64,000 bases of DNA from assembly GCA_964057225.1 (NCBI GenBank), contig OZ059897.1:248001-312000 (forward strand), given 5' to 3'. Made by a program: the position numbers and the translations under genes. The DNA comes from Auanema rhodensis. Its lineage: Eukaryota; Nematoda; Chromadorea; Rhabditida; Rhabditidae. A model generated the notes under the pieces. It made no database searches. It saw only the letters and a program-made list of their open reading frames with translations, and was not told where the DNA came from. Of this stretch, positions 8,425 to 22,112 are shown piece after piece (the first letter of the stretch is position 1; the number at the start of each line of letters is the position of its first letter).

Positions 8425-11400
8425 TCTGTTATCAGATTTGCGCTAGCTTAAAAATGCACCGAGATATCAACTGATATAAGTTCACACTTATATCCTCGAT
8501 TTTCACCCTGAAGAATTAATTTTTTCGTTGAATAACATTGTCCATCGTCTTTGCCTTAAATAAAGGAATCTAAAAACATCTACTTTTTGCTAAATTATTT
8601 TGAAATTTTTCGAAAAAATTTTTGTCAAAATGTTTTTGGAAGCAATGTTGAGTGTACATGGAAACTCAACATACACTAATGCATCATTTTTCAAACGATC
8701 ATAACTAATTTTTGTATTAAGCGTTTCTCAATGTAGTATAGTGCATTCGATGCGGATTTCTAAGCTGCGTCGATTTCTGTTATCAGATTTGCGCTAGCTT
8801 AAAAATGCACCGAGATATCAACTGATATAAGTTCACACTTATATCCTCGATTTTCACCCTGAAGAATTAATTTTTTCGTTGAATAACATTGTCCATCGTC
8901 TTTGCCTTGAATAAAGGAATCTAAAAACACCTACTTTTTGCTAAATTATTTTGAAATTTTTCGAAAAAATTTTTGTCAAAATGTTTTTGGAAGCAATGTT
9001 GAGTGTACATGGAAACTCAACATACACTAATGCATCATTTTTCAAACGATCATAACTAATTTTTGTATTAAGCGTTTCTCAATGTAGTATAGTGCATTCG
9101 ATGCGGATTTTTAAGCTGCGTCGATCTGTGTTATCAGATTTGCGCTAGCTTAAAAATACACCGAGATATCAACTGATATAAGTTCACACTTATATCCTCG
9201 ATTTTCACCCTGAAGGAATAATTTTTTCGTTGAATAACATTGTCCATCATCTTTGCCTTGAAAAAAGGAATCTAAAAACATCTACTTTTTGCTAAATTAT
9301 TTTGAAATTTTTCGAAAAAATTTTTGTCAAAATGTTTTTGGAAGCAATGTTGAGTGTACATGGAAACTCAACATACACTAATGCATCATTTTTCAAACGA
9401 TCATAACTAATTTTTGTATTAAGCGTTTCTCAATGTAGTATAGTGCATTCGATGCGGATTTTTAAGCTGCGTCGATCTGTGTTATCAGATTTGCGCTAGC
9501 TTAAAAATGCACCGAGATATCAACTGATATAAGTTCACACTTATATCCTCGATTTTCACCCTGAAGGAATAATTTTTTCGTTGAATAACATTGTCCATCA
9601 TCTTTGCCTTGAAAAAAGGAATCTAAAAACATCTACTTTTTGCTAAATTATTTTGAAATTTTTCGAAAAAATTTTTGTCAAAATGTTTTTGGAAGCAATG
9701 TTGAGTGTACATGGAAACTCAACATACACTAATGCATCATTTTTCAAACGATCATAACTAATTTTTGTATTAAGCGTTTCTCAATGTAGTATAGTGCATT
9801 CGATGCGGATTTTTAAGCTGCGTCGATCTGTGTTATCAGATTTGCGCTAGCTTAAAAATGCACCGAGATATCAACTGATATAAGTTCACACTTATATCCT
9901 CGATTTTCACCCTGAAGAATTAATTTTTTCGTTGAATAACATTGTCCATCGTCTTTGCCTTGAATAAAGGAATCTAAAAACATCTACTTTTTGCTAAATT
10001 ATTTTGAAATTTTTCGAAAAAATTTTTGTCAAAATGTTTTTGGAAGCAATGTTGAGTGTACATGGAAACTCAACATACACTAATGCATCATTTTTCAAAC
10101 GATCATAACTAATTTTTGTATTAAGCGTTTCTCAATGTAGTATAGTGCATTCGATGCGGATTTTTAAGCTGCGTCGATCTGTGTTATCAGATTTGCGCTA
10201 GCTTAAAAATGCACCGAGATATCAACTGATATAAGTTCACACTTATATCCTCGATTTTCACCCTGAAGAATTAATTTTTTCGTTGAATAACATTGTCCAT
10301 CGTCTTTGCCTTGAAAAAAGAAATCTAAAAACATCTACTTTTTGCTAAATTATTTTGAAATTTTTCGAAAAAATTTTTGTCAAAATGTTTTTGGAAGCAT
10401 TGTTGAGTGTACATGGAAACTCAACATACACTAATGCATCATTTTTCAAACGATCATAACTAATTTTTGTATTAAGCGTTTCTCAATGTAGTATAGTGCA
10501 TTCGATGCGGATTTTTAAGCTGCGTCGATCTGTGTTATCAGATTTGCGCTAGCTTAAAAATGCACCGAGATATCAACTGATATAAGTTCACACTCATATC
10601 CTCGATTTTCACCCAGAAGAATTAATTTTTTCGTTGAATAACATTGTCCATCGTCTTTGCCTTGAAAAATGGAATCTAAAAACATCTACTTTTTGCTAAA
10701 TTATTTTGAAATTTTTCGAAAAAATTTTTGTCAAAATGTTTTTGGAAGCAATGTTGAGTGTACATGGAAACTCAACATACACTAATGCATCATTTTTCAA
10801 ACGATCATAACTAATTTTTGTATTAAGCGTTTCTCAATGAAGTATAGTGCATTCGATGCGGATTTTTAAGCTGCGTCGATCTGTGTTATCAGATTTGCGC
10901 TAGCTTAAAAATGCACCGAGATATCAACTGATATATGTTCACACTTATATCCTCGATTTTCACCCTGAAGAATTAATTTTTTCGTTGAATAACATTGTCC
11001 ATCGTCTTTGCCTTGAAAAAAGGAATCTAAAAACATCTACTTTTTGCTAAATTATTTTGAAATTTTTCGAAAAAATTTTTGTCAAAATGTTTTTGGAAGC
11101 AATGTTGAGTGTACATGGAAACTCAACATACACTAATGCATCATTTTTCAAACGATCATAACTTATTTTTGTATTAAGCGTTTCTCAATGTAGTATAGTG
11201 CATTCGATGCGGATTTCTAAGCTGCGTCGATCTCTGTTATCAGATTTGCGCTAGCTTAAAAATGCACCGAGATATCAACTGATATAAGTTCACACTTATA
11301 TCCTCGATTTTCACCCTGAAGGAATAATTTTTTCGTTGAATAACATTGTCCATCATCTTTGCCTTGAAAAAAGGAATCTAAAAACATCTACTTTTTGCTA

Positions 11401-11583
11401 AATTATTTTGAAATTTTTCGAAAAAATTTTTGTCAAAATGTTTTTGGAAGCAATGTTGAGTGTACATGGAAACTCAACATACACTAATGCATCATTTTTC
11501 AAACGATCATAACTAATTTTTGTATTAAGCGTTTCTCAATGTAGTATAGTGCATTCGATGCGGATTTTTAAGCTGCGTCGATC
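8425..11583. repeat. Nine-unit higher-order block, copy 2 (M25-M33)
   Basis: Second copy of the 3159-bp block at 2458-5616. Unit order and rare markers agree one for one. The unit before it, M24, is an E/F chimaera whose right half equals F, so similarity with the first copy continues about 200 bp further left than the block start. Confidence 0.85.
9829..10179 (+). repeat. Type C exemplar (M29)
   Basis: C has p90 A, p92 T, p123 G, T at p137 and GG at p141-142. It is close to type A, from which it differs at p141-142. M12, its counterpart in the other 9-unit copy, differs at p155-156. Confidence 0.82.
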
Positions 11584-12636
11584 TGTGTTATCAGATTTGC
11601 GCTAGCTTAAAAATGCACCGAGATATCAACTGATATAAGTTCACACTTATATCCTCGATTTTCACCCTGAAGAATTAATTTTTTCGTTGAATAACATTGT
11701 CCATCGTCTTTGCCTTGAATAAAGGAATCTAAAAACATCTACTTTTTGCTAAATTATTTTGAAATTTTTCGAAAAAATTTTTGTCAAAATGTTTTTGGAA
11801 GCATTGTTGAGTGTACATGGAAACTCAACATACACTAATGCATCATTTTTCAAACGATCATAACTAATTTTTGTATTAAGCGTTTCTCAATGTAGTATAG
11901 TGCATTCGATGCGGATTTTTAAGCTGCGTCGATCTGTGTTATCAGATTTGCGCTAGCTTAAAAATGCACCGAGATATCAACTGATATAAGTTCACACTTA
12001 TATCCTCGATTTTCACCCAGAAGAATTAATTTTTTCGTTGAATAACATTGTCCATCGTCTTTGCCTTGAAAAATGGAATCTAAAAACATCTACTTTTTGC
12101 TAAATTATTTTGAAATTTTTCGAAAAAATTTTTGTCAAAATGTTTTTGGAAGCAATGTTGAGTGTACATGGAAACTCAACATACACTAATGCATCATTTT
12201 TCAAACGATCATAACTAATTTTTGTATTAAGCGTTTCTCAATGAAGTATAGTGCATTCGATGCGGATTTTTAAGCTGCGTCGATCTGTGTTATCAGATTT
12301 GCGCTAGCTTAAAAATGCACCGAGATATCAACTGATATATGTTCACACTTATATCCTCGATTTTCACCCTGAAGAATTAATTTTTTCGTTGAATAACATT
12401 GTCCATCGTCTTTGCCTTAAATAAAGGAATCTAAAAACATCTACTTTTTGCTAAATTATTTTGAAATTTTTCGAAAAAATTTTTGTCAAAATGTTTTTGG
12501 AAGCAATGTTGAGTGTACATGGAAACTCAACATACACTAATGCATCATTTTTCAAACGATCATAACTAATTTTTGTATTAAGCGTTTCTCAATGAAGTAT
12601 AGTGCATTCGATGCGGATTTTTAAGCTGCGTCGATC

Positions 12637-15093
12637 TGTGTTATCAGATTTGCGCTAGCTTAAAAATGCACCGAGATATCAACTGATATATGTTCACACT
12701 TATATCCTCGATTTTCACCCTGAAGAATTAATTTTTTCGTTGAATAACATTGTCCATCGTCTTTGCCTTGAAAAAAGGAATCTAAAAACATCTACTTTTT
12801 GCTAAATTATTTTGAAATTTTTCGAAAAAATTTTTGTCAAAATGTTTTTGGAAGCAATGTTGAGTGTACATGGAAACTCAACATACACTAATGCATCATT
12901 TTTCAAACGATCATAACTAATTTTTGTATTAAGCGTTTCTCAATGAAGTATAGTGCATTCGATGCGGATTTTTAAGCTGCGTCGATCTGTGTTATCAGAT
13001 TTGCGCTAGCTTAAAAATGCACCGAGATATCAACTGATATATGTTCACACTTATATCCTCGATTTTCACCCTGAAGAATTAATTTTTTCGTTGAATAACA
13101 TTGTCCATCGTCTTTGCCTTGAAAAAAGGAATCTAAAAACATCTACTTTTTGCTAAATTATTTTGAAATTTTTCGAAAAAATTTTTGTCAAAATGTTTTT
13201 GGAAGCAATGTTGAGTGTACATGGAAACTCAACATACACTAATGCATCATTTTTCAAACGATCATAACTTATTTTTGTATTAAGCGTTTCTCAATGTAGT
13301 ATAGTGCATTCGATGCGGATTTCTAAGCTGCGTCGATCTCTGTTATCAGATTTGCGCTAGCTTAAAAATGCACCGAGATATCAACTGATATAAGTTCACA
13401 CTTATATCCTCGATTTTCACCCTGAAGGAATAATTTTTTCGTTGAATAACATTGTCCATCATCTTTGCCTTGAAAAAAGGAATCTAAAAACATCTACTTT
13501 TTGCTAAATTATTTTGAAATTTTTCGAAAAAATTTTTGTCAAAATGTTTTTGGAAGCAATGTTGAGTGTACATGGAAACTCAACATACACTAATGCATCA
13601 TTTTTCAAACGATCATAACTAATTTTTGTATTAAGCGTTTCTCAATGTAGTATAGTGCATTCGATGCGGATTTTTAAGCTGCGTCGATCTGTGTTATCAG
13701 ATTTGCGCTAGCTTAAAAATGCACCGAGATATCAACTGATATAAGTTCACACTTATATCCTCGATTTTCACCCTGAAGAATTAATTTTTTCGTTGAATAA
13801 CATTGTCCATCGTCTTTGCCTTGAATAAAGGAATCTAAAAACATCTACTTTTTGCTAAATTATTTTGAAATTTTTCGAAAAAATTTTTGTCAAAATGTTT
13901 TTGGAAGCATTGTTGAGTGTACATGGAAACTCAACATACACTAATGCATCATTTTTCAAACGATCATAACTAATTTTTGTATTAAGCGTTTCTCAATGTA
14001 GTATAGTGCATTCGATGCGGATTTTTAAGCTGCGTCGATCTGTGTTATCAGATTTGCGCTAGCTTAAAAATGCACCGAGATATCAACTGATATAAGTTCA
14101 CACTTATATCCTCGATTTTCACCCAGAAGAATTAATTTTTTCGTTGAATAACATTGTCCATCGTCTTTGCCTTGAAAAATGGAATCTAAAAACATCTACT
14201 TTTTGCTAAATTATTTTGAAATTTTTCGAAAAAATTTTTGTCAAAATGTTTTTGGAAGCAATGTTGAGTGTACATGGAAACTCAACATACACTAATGCAT
14301 CATTTTTCAAACGATCATAACTAATTTTTGTATTAAGCGTTTCTCAATGAAGTATAGTGCATTCGATGCGGATTTTTAAGCTGCGTCGATCTGTGTTATC
14401 AGATTTGCGCTAGCTTAAAAATGCACCGAGATATCAACTGATATATGTTCACACTTATATCCTCGATTTTCACCCTGAAGAATTAATTTTTTCGTTGAAT
14501 AACATTGTCCATCGTCTTTGCCTTAAATAAAGGAATCTAAAAACATCTACTTTTTGCTAAATTATTTTGAAATTTTTCGAAAAAATTTTTGTCAAAATGT
14601 TTTTGGAAGCAATGTTGAGTGTACATGGAAACTCAACATACACTAATGCATCATTTTTCAAACGATCATAACTTATTTTTGTATTAAGCGTTTCTCAATG
14701 TAGTATAGTGCATTCGATGCGGATTTCTAAGCTGCGTCGATCTCTGTTATCAGATTTGCGCTAGCTTAAAAATGCACCGAGATATCAACTGATATAAGTT
14801 CACACTTATATCCTCGATTTTCACCCTGAAGAATTAATTTTTTCGTTGAATAACATTGTCCATCGTCTTTGCCTTGAATAAAGGAATCTAAAAACACCTA
14901 CTTTTTGCTAAATTATTTTGAAATTTTTCGAAAAAATTTTTGTCAAAATGTTTTTGGAAGCAATGTTGAGTGTACATGGAAACTCAACATACACTAATGC
15001 ATCATTTTTCAAACGATCATAACTAATTTTTGTATTAAGCGTTTCTCAATGTAGTATAGTGCATTCGATGCGGATTTTTAAGCTGCGTCGATC
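12637..15093. repeat. Seven-unit block, copy 1 (M37-M43)
   Basis: Order F F B Ct E K/F Cc, repeated at 16147-18603, ten units (3510 bp) downstream. M42 combines p134 A (K) with T at p55, T at p283 and C at p336 (F). A shorter relative, B Ct E K, lies at 11233-12636. M37 lacks p283 T, which its partner M47 has. Confidence 0.8.
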
Positions 15094-16146
15094 TGTGTTA
15101 TCAGATTTGCGCTAGCTTAAAAATGCACCGAGATATCAACTGATATAAGTTCACACTTATATCCTCGATTTTCACCCTGAAGGAATAATTTTTTCGTTGA
15201 ATAACATTGTCCATCATCTTTGCCTTGAAAAAAGGAATCTAAAAACATCTACTTTTTGCTAAATTATTTTGAAATTTTTCGAAAAAATTTTTGTCAAAAT
15301 GTTTTTGGAAGCAATGTTGAGTGTACATGGAAACTCAACATACACTAATGCATCATTTTTCAAACGATCATAACTAATTTTTGTATTAAGCGTTTCTCAA
15401 TGTAGTATAGTGCATTCGATGCGGATTTTTAAGCTGCGTCGATCTGTGTTATCAGATTTGCGCTAGCTTAAAAATACACCGAGATATCAACTGATATAAG
15501 TTCACACTTATATCCTCGATTTTCACCCTGAAGGAATAATTTTTTCGTTGAATAACATTGTCCATCATCTTTGCCTTGAAAAAAGGAATCTAAAAACATC
15601 TACTTTTTGCTAAATTATTTTGAAATTTTTCGAAAAAATTTTTGTCAAAATGTTTTTGGAAGCAATGTTGAGTGTACATGGAAACTCAACATACACTAAT
15701 GCATCATTTTTCAAACGATCATAACTAATTTTTGTATTGAGCGTTTCTCAATGTAGTATAGTGCATTCGATGCGGATTTTTAAGCTGCGTCGATCTGTGT
15801 TATCAGATTTGCGCTAGCTTAAAAATGCACCGAGATATCAACTGATATAAGTTCACACTTATATCCTCGATTTTCACCCTGAAGAATTAATTTTTTCGTT
15901 GAATAACATTGTCCATCGTCTTTGCCTTGAAAAAAGAAATCTAAAAACATCTACTTTTTGCTAAATTATTTTGAAATTTTTCGAAAAAATTTTTGTCAAA
16001 ATGTTTTTGGAAGCAATGTTGAGTGTACATGGAAACTCAACATACACTAATGCATCATTTTTCAAACGATCATAACTAATTTTTGTATTAAGCGTTTCTC
16101 AATGAAGTATAGTGCATTCGATGCGGATTTTTAAGCTGCGTCGATC

Positions 16147-18603
16147 TGTGTTATCAGATTTGCGCTAGCTTAAAAATGCACCGAGATATCAACTGATATA
16201 TGTTCACACTTATATCCTCGATTTTCACCCTGAAGAATTAATTTTTTCGTTGAATAACATTGTCCATCGTCTTTGCCTTGAAAAAAGGAATCTAAAAACA
16301 TCTACTTTTTGCTAAATTATTTTGAAATTTTTCGAAAAAATTTTTGTCAAAATGTTTTTGGAAGCAATGTTGAGTGTACATGGAAACTCAACATACACTA
16401 ATGCATCATTTTTCAAACGATCATAACTTATTTTTGTATTAAGCGTTTCTCAATGAAGTATAGTGCATTCGATGCGGATTTTTAAGCTGCGTCGATCTGT
16501 GTTATCAGATTTGCGCTAGCTTAAAAATGCACCGAGATATCAACTGATATATGTTCACACTTATATCCTCGATTTTCACCCTGAAGAATTAATTTTTTCG
16601 TTGAATAACATTGTCCATCGTCTTTGCCTTGAAAAAAGGAATCTAAAAACATCTACTTTTTGCTAAATTATTTTGAAATTTTTCGAAAAAATTTTTGTCA
16701 AAATGTTTTTGGAAGCAATGTTGAGTGTACATGGAAACTCAACATACACTAATGCATCATTTTTCAAACGATCATAACTTATTTTTGTATTAAGCGTTTC
16801 TCAATGTAGTATAGTGCATTCGATGCGGATTTCTAAGCTGCGTCGATCTCTGTTATCAGATTTGCGCTAGCTTAAAAATGCACCGAGATATCAACTGATA
16901 TAAGTTCACACTTATATCCTCGATTTTCACCCTGAAGGAATAATTTTTTCGTTGAATAACATTGTCCATCATCTTTGCCTTGAAAAAAGGAATCTAAAAA
17001 CATCTACTTTTTGCTAAATTATTTTGAAATTTTTCGAAAAAATTTTTGTCAAAATGTTTTTGGAAGCAATGTTGAGTGTACATGGAAACTCAACATACAC
17101 TAATGCATCATTTTTCAAACGATCATAACTAATTTTTGTATTAAGCGTTTCTCAATGTAGTATAGTGCATTCGATGCGGATTTTTAAGCTGCGTCGATCT
17201 GTGTTATCAGATTTGCGCTAGCTTAAAAATGCACCGAGATATCAACTGATATAAGTTCACACTTATATCCTCGATTTTCACCCTGAAGAATTAATTTTTT
17301 CGTTGAATAACATTGTCCATCGTCTTTGCCTTGAATAAAGGAATCTAAAAACATCTACTTTTTGCTAAATTATTTTGAAATTTTTCGAAAAAATTTTTGT
17401 CAAAATGTTTTTGGAAGCATTGTTGAGTGTACATGGAAACTCAACATACACTAATGCATCATTTTTCAAACGATCATAACTAATTTTTGTATTAAGCGTT
17501 TCTCAATGTAGTATAGTGCATTCGATGCGGATTTTTAAGCTGCGTCGATCTGTGTTATCAGATTTGCGCTAGCTTAAAAATGCACCGAGATATCAACTGA
17601 TATAAGTTCACACTTATATCCTCGATTTTCACCCAGAAGAATTAATTTTTTCGTTGAATAACATTGTCCATCGTCTTTGCCTTGAAAAATGGAATCTAAA
17701 AACATCTACTTTTTGCTAAATTATTTTGAAATTTTTCGAAAAAATTTTTGTCAAAATGTTTTTGGAAGCAATGTTGAGTGTACATGGAAACTCAACATAC
17801 ACTAATGCATCATTTTTCAAACGATCATAACTAATTTTTGTATTAAGCGTTTCTCAATGAAGTATAGTGCATTCGATGCGGATTTTTAAGCTGCGTCGAT
17901 CTGTGTTATCAGATTTGCGCTAGCTTAAAAATGCACCGAGATATCAACTGATATATGTTCACACTTATATCCTCGATTTTCACCCTGAAGAATTAATTTT
18001 TTCGTTGAATAACATTGTCCATCGTCTTTGCCTTAAATAAAGAAATCTAAAAACATCTACTTTTTGCTAAATTATTTTGAAATTTTTCGAAAAAATTTTT
18101 GTCAAAATGTTTTTGGAAGCAATGTTGAGTGTACATGGAAACTCAACATACACTAATGCATCATTTTTCAAACGATCATAACTTATTTTTGTATTAAGCG
18201 TTTCTCAATGTAGTATAGTGCATTCGATGCGGATTTCTAAGCTGCGTCGATCTCTGTTATCAGATTTGCGCTAGCTTAAAAATGCACCGAGATATCAACT
18301 GATATAAGTTCACACTTATATCCTCGATTTTCACCCTGAAGAATTAATTTTTTCGTTGAATAACATTGTCCATCGTCTTTGCCTTGAATAAAGGAATCTA
18401 AAAACACCTACTTTTTGCTAAATTATTTTGAAATTTTTCGAAAAAATTTTTGTCAAAATGTTTTTGGAAGCAATGTTGAGTGTACATGGAAACTCAACAT
18501 ACACTAATGCATCATTTTTCAAACGATCATAACTAATTTTTGTATTAAGCGTTTCTCAATGTAGTATAGTGCATTCGATGCGGATTTTTAAGCTGCGTCG
18601 ATC
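16147..18603. repeat. Seven-unit block, copy 2 (M47-M53)
   Basis: Matches 12637-15093 unit for unit. M52 has GA at p141-142 where M42 has GG. Between the copies lie three extra units (M44-M46). Confidence 0.8.
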
Positions 18604-18954
18604 TGTGTTATCAGATTTGCGCTAGCTTAAAAATGCACCGAGATATCAACTGATATAAGTTCACACTTATATCCTCGATTTTCACCCTGAAGGAATAATT
18701 TTTTCGTTGAATAACATTGTCCATCATCTTTGCCTTGAAAAAAGGAATCTAAAAACATCTACTTTTTGCTAAATTATTTTGAAATTTTTCGAAAAAATTT
18801 TTGTCAAAATGTTTTTGGAAGCAATGTTGAGTGTACATGGAAACTCAACATACACTAATGCATCATTTTTCAAACGATCATAACTAATTTTTGTATTGAG
18901 CGTTTCTCAATGTAGTATAGTGCATTCGATGCGGATTTTTAAGCTGCGTCGATC

Positions 18955-19304
18955 TGTGTTATCAGATTTGCGCTAGCTTAAAAATGCACCGAGATATCAA
19001 CTGATATAAGTTCACACTTATATCCTCGATTTTCACCCTGAAGAATTAATTTTTTCGTTGAATAACATTGTCCATCGTCTTTGCCTTGAAAAAAGAAATC
19101 TAAAAACATCTACTTTTTGCTAAATTATTTTGAAATTTTTCGAAAAAATTTTTGTCAAAATGTTTTTGGAAGCATTGTTGAGTGTACATGGAAACTCAAC
19201 ATACACTAATGCATCATTTTTCAAACGATCATAACTAATTTTTGTATTAAGCGTTTCTCAATGTAGTAAGTGCATTCGATGCGGATTTTTAAGCTGCGTC
19301 GATC
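18955..19304 (+). repeat. 350-bp D unit with one-base deletion (M55)
   Basis: GTAGTATAGTGC at p309-320 reads GTAGTAAGTGC, one base short. The same lesion is in M65 and M72, always in a D unit directly before a P unit, so it was copied with the pentamer. Confidence 0.9.
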
Positions 19305-19655
19305 TGTGTTATCAGATTTGCGCTAGCTTAAAAATTCACCGAGATATCAACTGATATAAGTTCACACTTATATCCTCGATTTTCACCCTGAAGGAATAAT
19401 TTTTTCGTTGAATAATATTGTTCATCGTCTTTGCCTTGAAAAAAGGAATCTAAAAACATCTACTTTTTGCTAAATTCTTTTGAAATTTTTCGAAAAAATT
19501 TTTGTCAAAATGTTTTTGGAAGCATTGTTGAGTGTACATGGAAACTCAACATACACTAATGCATCATTTTTCAAACGATCATAACTAGTTTTTGTATTAA
19601 GCCTTTCTCAATGTAGTATAGTGCATTCGATGCGGATTTTTAAGCTGCGTCGATC
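19305..19655 (+). repeat. Type P unit (M56)
   Basis: The most diverged type: T at p112 and p118, C at p173, G at p284, C at p299 and T at p32. Other copies are M66 (22814-23164) and M73 (25270-25620), which add G at p34 and A at p35. Confidence 0.83.
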
Positions 19656-20006
19656 TCTGTTATCAGATTTGCGCTAGCTTAAAAATGCACCGAGATATCA
19701 ACTGATATAAGTTCACACTTATATCCTCGATTTTCACCCTGAAGGAATAATTTTTTCGTTGAATAACATTGTCCATCGTCTTTGCCTTGAAAAAAGGAAT
19801 CTAAAAACATCTACTTTTTGCTAAATTATTTTGAAATTTTTCGAAAAAATTTTTGTCAAAATGTTTTTGGAAGCATTGTTGAGTGTACATGGAAACTCAA
19901 CATACACTAATGCATCATTTTTCAAACGATCATAACTAATTTTTGTATTAAGCCTTTCTTAATGTAGTATAGTGCATTCGATGCGGATTTTTAAGCTGCG
20001 TCGATC

Positions 20007-20357
20007 TCTGTTATCAGATTTGCGCTAGCTTAAAAATGCACCGAGATATCAACTGATATAAGTTCACACTTATATCCTCGATTTTCACCCTGAAGAATTA
20101 ATTTTTTCGTTGAATAACATTGTCCATCGTCTTTGCCTTGAATAAAGGAATCTAAAAACATCTACTTTTGGCTAAATTATTTTGAAATTTTTCGAAAAAA
20201 TTTTTGTCAAAATGTTTTTGGAAGCAATGTTGAGTGTACATGGAAACTCAACATACACTAATGCATCATTTTTCAAACGATCATAACTAATTTTTGTATT
20301 GAGCGTTTCTCAATGTAGTATAGTGCATTCGATGCGGATTTTTAAGCTGCGTCGATC
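20007..20357 (+). repeat. Type Q unit (M58)
   Basis: Carries C at p2, a C-type linker, a T-to-G change at the end of the T-run near p164, and G at p295. Identical markers are in M68 (23516-23866) and M75 (25972-26322). Confidence 0.82.
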
Positions 20358-20708
20358 TGTGTTATCAGATTTGCGCTAGCTTAAAAATGCACCGAGATAT
20401 CAACTGATATATGTTCACACTTATATCCTCGATTTTCACCCTGAAGAAATAATTTTTTCGTTGAATAACATTGTCCATCGTCTTTGCCTTGAAAAAAGGA
20501 ATCTAAAAACATCTACTCTTTGCTAAATTATTTTGAAATTTTTCGAAAAAATTTTTGTCAAAATGTTTTTGGAAGCATTGTTGAGTGTACATGGAAACTC
20601 AACATACACTAATGCATCATTTTTCAAACGATCATAACTTATTTTTGTATTAAGCGTTTCTCAATGTAGTATAGTGCATTCGATGCGGATTTCTAAGCTG
20701 CGTCGATC
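20358..20708 (+). repeat. Type R unit (M59)
   Basis: Has T at p55, C at p161 (CTACTCTTTGC), T at p221, T at p283 and C at p336. M76 (26323-26673) is the matching copy. M59 reads GAAGAAATAAT around p87-97 where M76 reads GAAGGAATAAT. Confidence 0.82.
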
Positions 20709-21059
20709 TCTGTTATCAGATTTGCGCTAGCTTAAAAATGCACCGAGATATCAACTGATATAAGTTCACACTTATATCCTCGATTTTCACCCTGAAGGAA
20801 TAATTTTTTTGTTGAATAACATTGTCCATAGTCTTTGCCTTGAAAAAAGGAATCTAAAAACATCTACTTTTTGCTAAATTATTTTGAAATTTTTCGAAAA
20901 AATTTTTGTCAAAATGTTTTTGGAAGCATTGTTGAGTGTACATGGAAACTCAACATACACTAATGCATCATTTTTCAAACGATCATAACTAATTTTTGTA
21001 TTGAGCGTTTCTCAATGTAGTATAGTGCATTCGATGCGGATTTCTAAGCTGCGTCGATC
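20709..21059 (+). repeat. Type S unit (M60)
   Basis: Has A at p122 (CATAGTC), p102 T so the T-run is lengthened, T at p221 and C at p336. M77 (26674-27024) matches except at p295. M80 and M82 share the p122 A change but not the p102 or p336 changes. Confidence 0.82.
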
Positions 21060-22112
21060 TGTGTTATCAGATTTGCGCTAGCTTAAAAATGCACCGAGAT
21101 ATCAACTGATATAAGTTCACACTTATATCCTCGATTTTCACCCTGAAGGAATAATTTTTTCGTTGAATAACATTGTCCATCGTCTTTGCCTTGAAAAAAG
21201 GAATCTAAAAACATCTACTTTTTGCTAAATTATTTTGAAATTTTTCGAAAAAATTTTTGTCAAAATGTTTTTGGAAGCATTGTTGAGTGTACATGGAAAC
21301 TCAACATACACTAATGCATCATTTTTCAAACGATCATAACTAATTTTTGTATTAAGCGTTTCTCAATGTAGTATAGTGCATTCGATGCGGATTTTTAAGC
21401 TGCGTCGATCTGTGTTATCAGATTTGCGCTATCTTAAAAATGCACCGAGATATCAACTGATATAAGTTCACACTTATATCCTCGATTTTCACCCTGAAGA
21501 ATTAATTTTTTCGTTGAATAACATTGTCCATCGTCTTTGCCTTGAATAAAGGAATCTAAAAACACCTACTTTTTGCTAAATTATTTTGAAATTTTTCGAA
21601 AAAATTTTTGTCAAAATGTTTTTGGAAGCAATGTTGAGTGTACATGGAAACTCAACATACACTAATGCATCATTTTTCAAACGATCATAACTAATTTTTG
21701 TATTAAGCGTTTCTCAATGTAGTATAGTGCATTCGATGCGGATTTTTAAGCTGCGTCGATCTGTGTTATCAGATTTGCGCTAGCTTAAAAATACACCGAG
21801 ATATCAACTGATATAAGTTCACACTTATATCCTCGATTTTCACCCTGAAGGAATAATTTTTTCGTTGAATAACATTGTCCATCATCTTTGCCTTGAAAAA
21901 AGGAATCTAAAAACATCTACTTTTTGCTAAATTATTTTGAAATTTTTCGAAAAAATTTTTGTCAAAATGTTTTTGGAAGCAATGTTGAGTGTACATGGAA
22001 ACTCAACATACACTAATGCATCATTTTTCAAACGATCATAACTAATTTTTGTATTAAGCGTTTCTCAATGTAGTATAGTGCATTCGATGCGGATTTTTAA
22101 GCTGCGTCGATC

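Larger units (their letters stand above)
1..18603. repeat. Region I of the array: E/F/G/K-rich, M1-M53
   Basis: No gene is present; the stretch is 53 satellite units. By eye the order from M1 is A H H G D E F K Cc B B C D E F B G D E F B G D E/F K Cc B B C D E F B Ct E K F F B Ct E K/F Cc B B D F F B Ct E K/F Cc. Types E and F occur only here within the window. M10, M27 and M45 are B units with A at p32. M46 is a D unit with p310 A, and M47 is F-like with p310 A and p336 T. The recurring motif D-E-F-B, with G, Cc or Ct inserted, indicates higher-order copying rather than random mixing. M2 is H-like but keeps A at p221. Confidence 0.85.
18604..20357. repeat. B-D-P-H-Q pentamer, copy 1 (M54-M58)
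   Basis: A 1754-bp block of B(p295G), D with a one-base deletion, P, H with p299 C and p305 T, and Q. It recurs at 22113-23866 and 24569-26322. This copy's P unit has T at p32 but lacks the p34 and p35 changes of the other two, and its B unit lacks p32 A, so it is the outlier of the three. Confidence 0.85.
20358..21761. repeat. R-S-H-Cc tetramer, copy 1 (M59-M62)
   Basis: Four units matching 26323-27726. M62 and M79 both have T at p22, which removes the GCTAGC site found in nearly every other unit. Confidence 0.82.
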
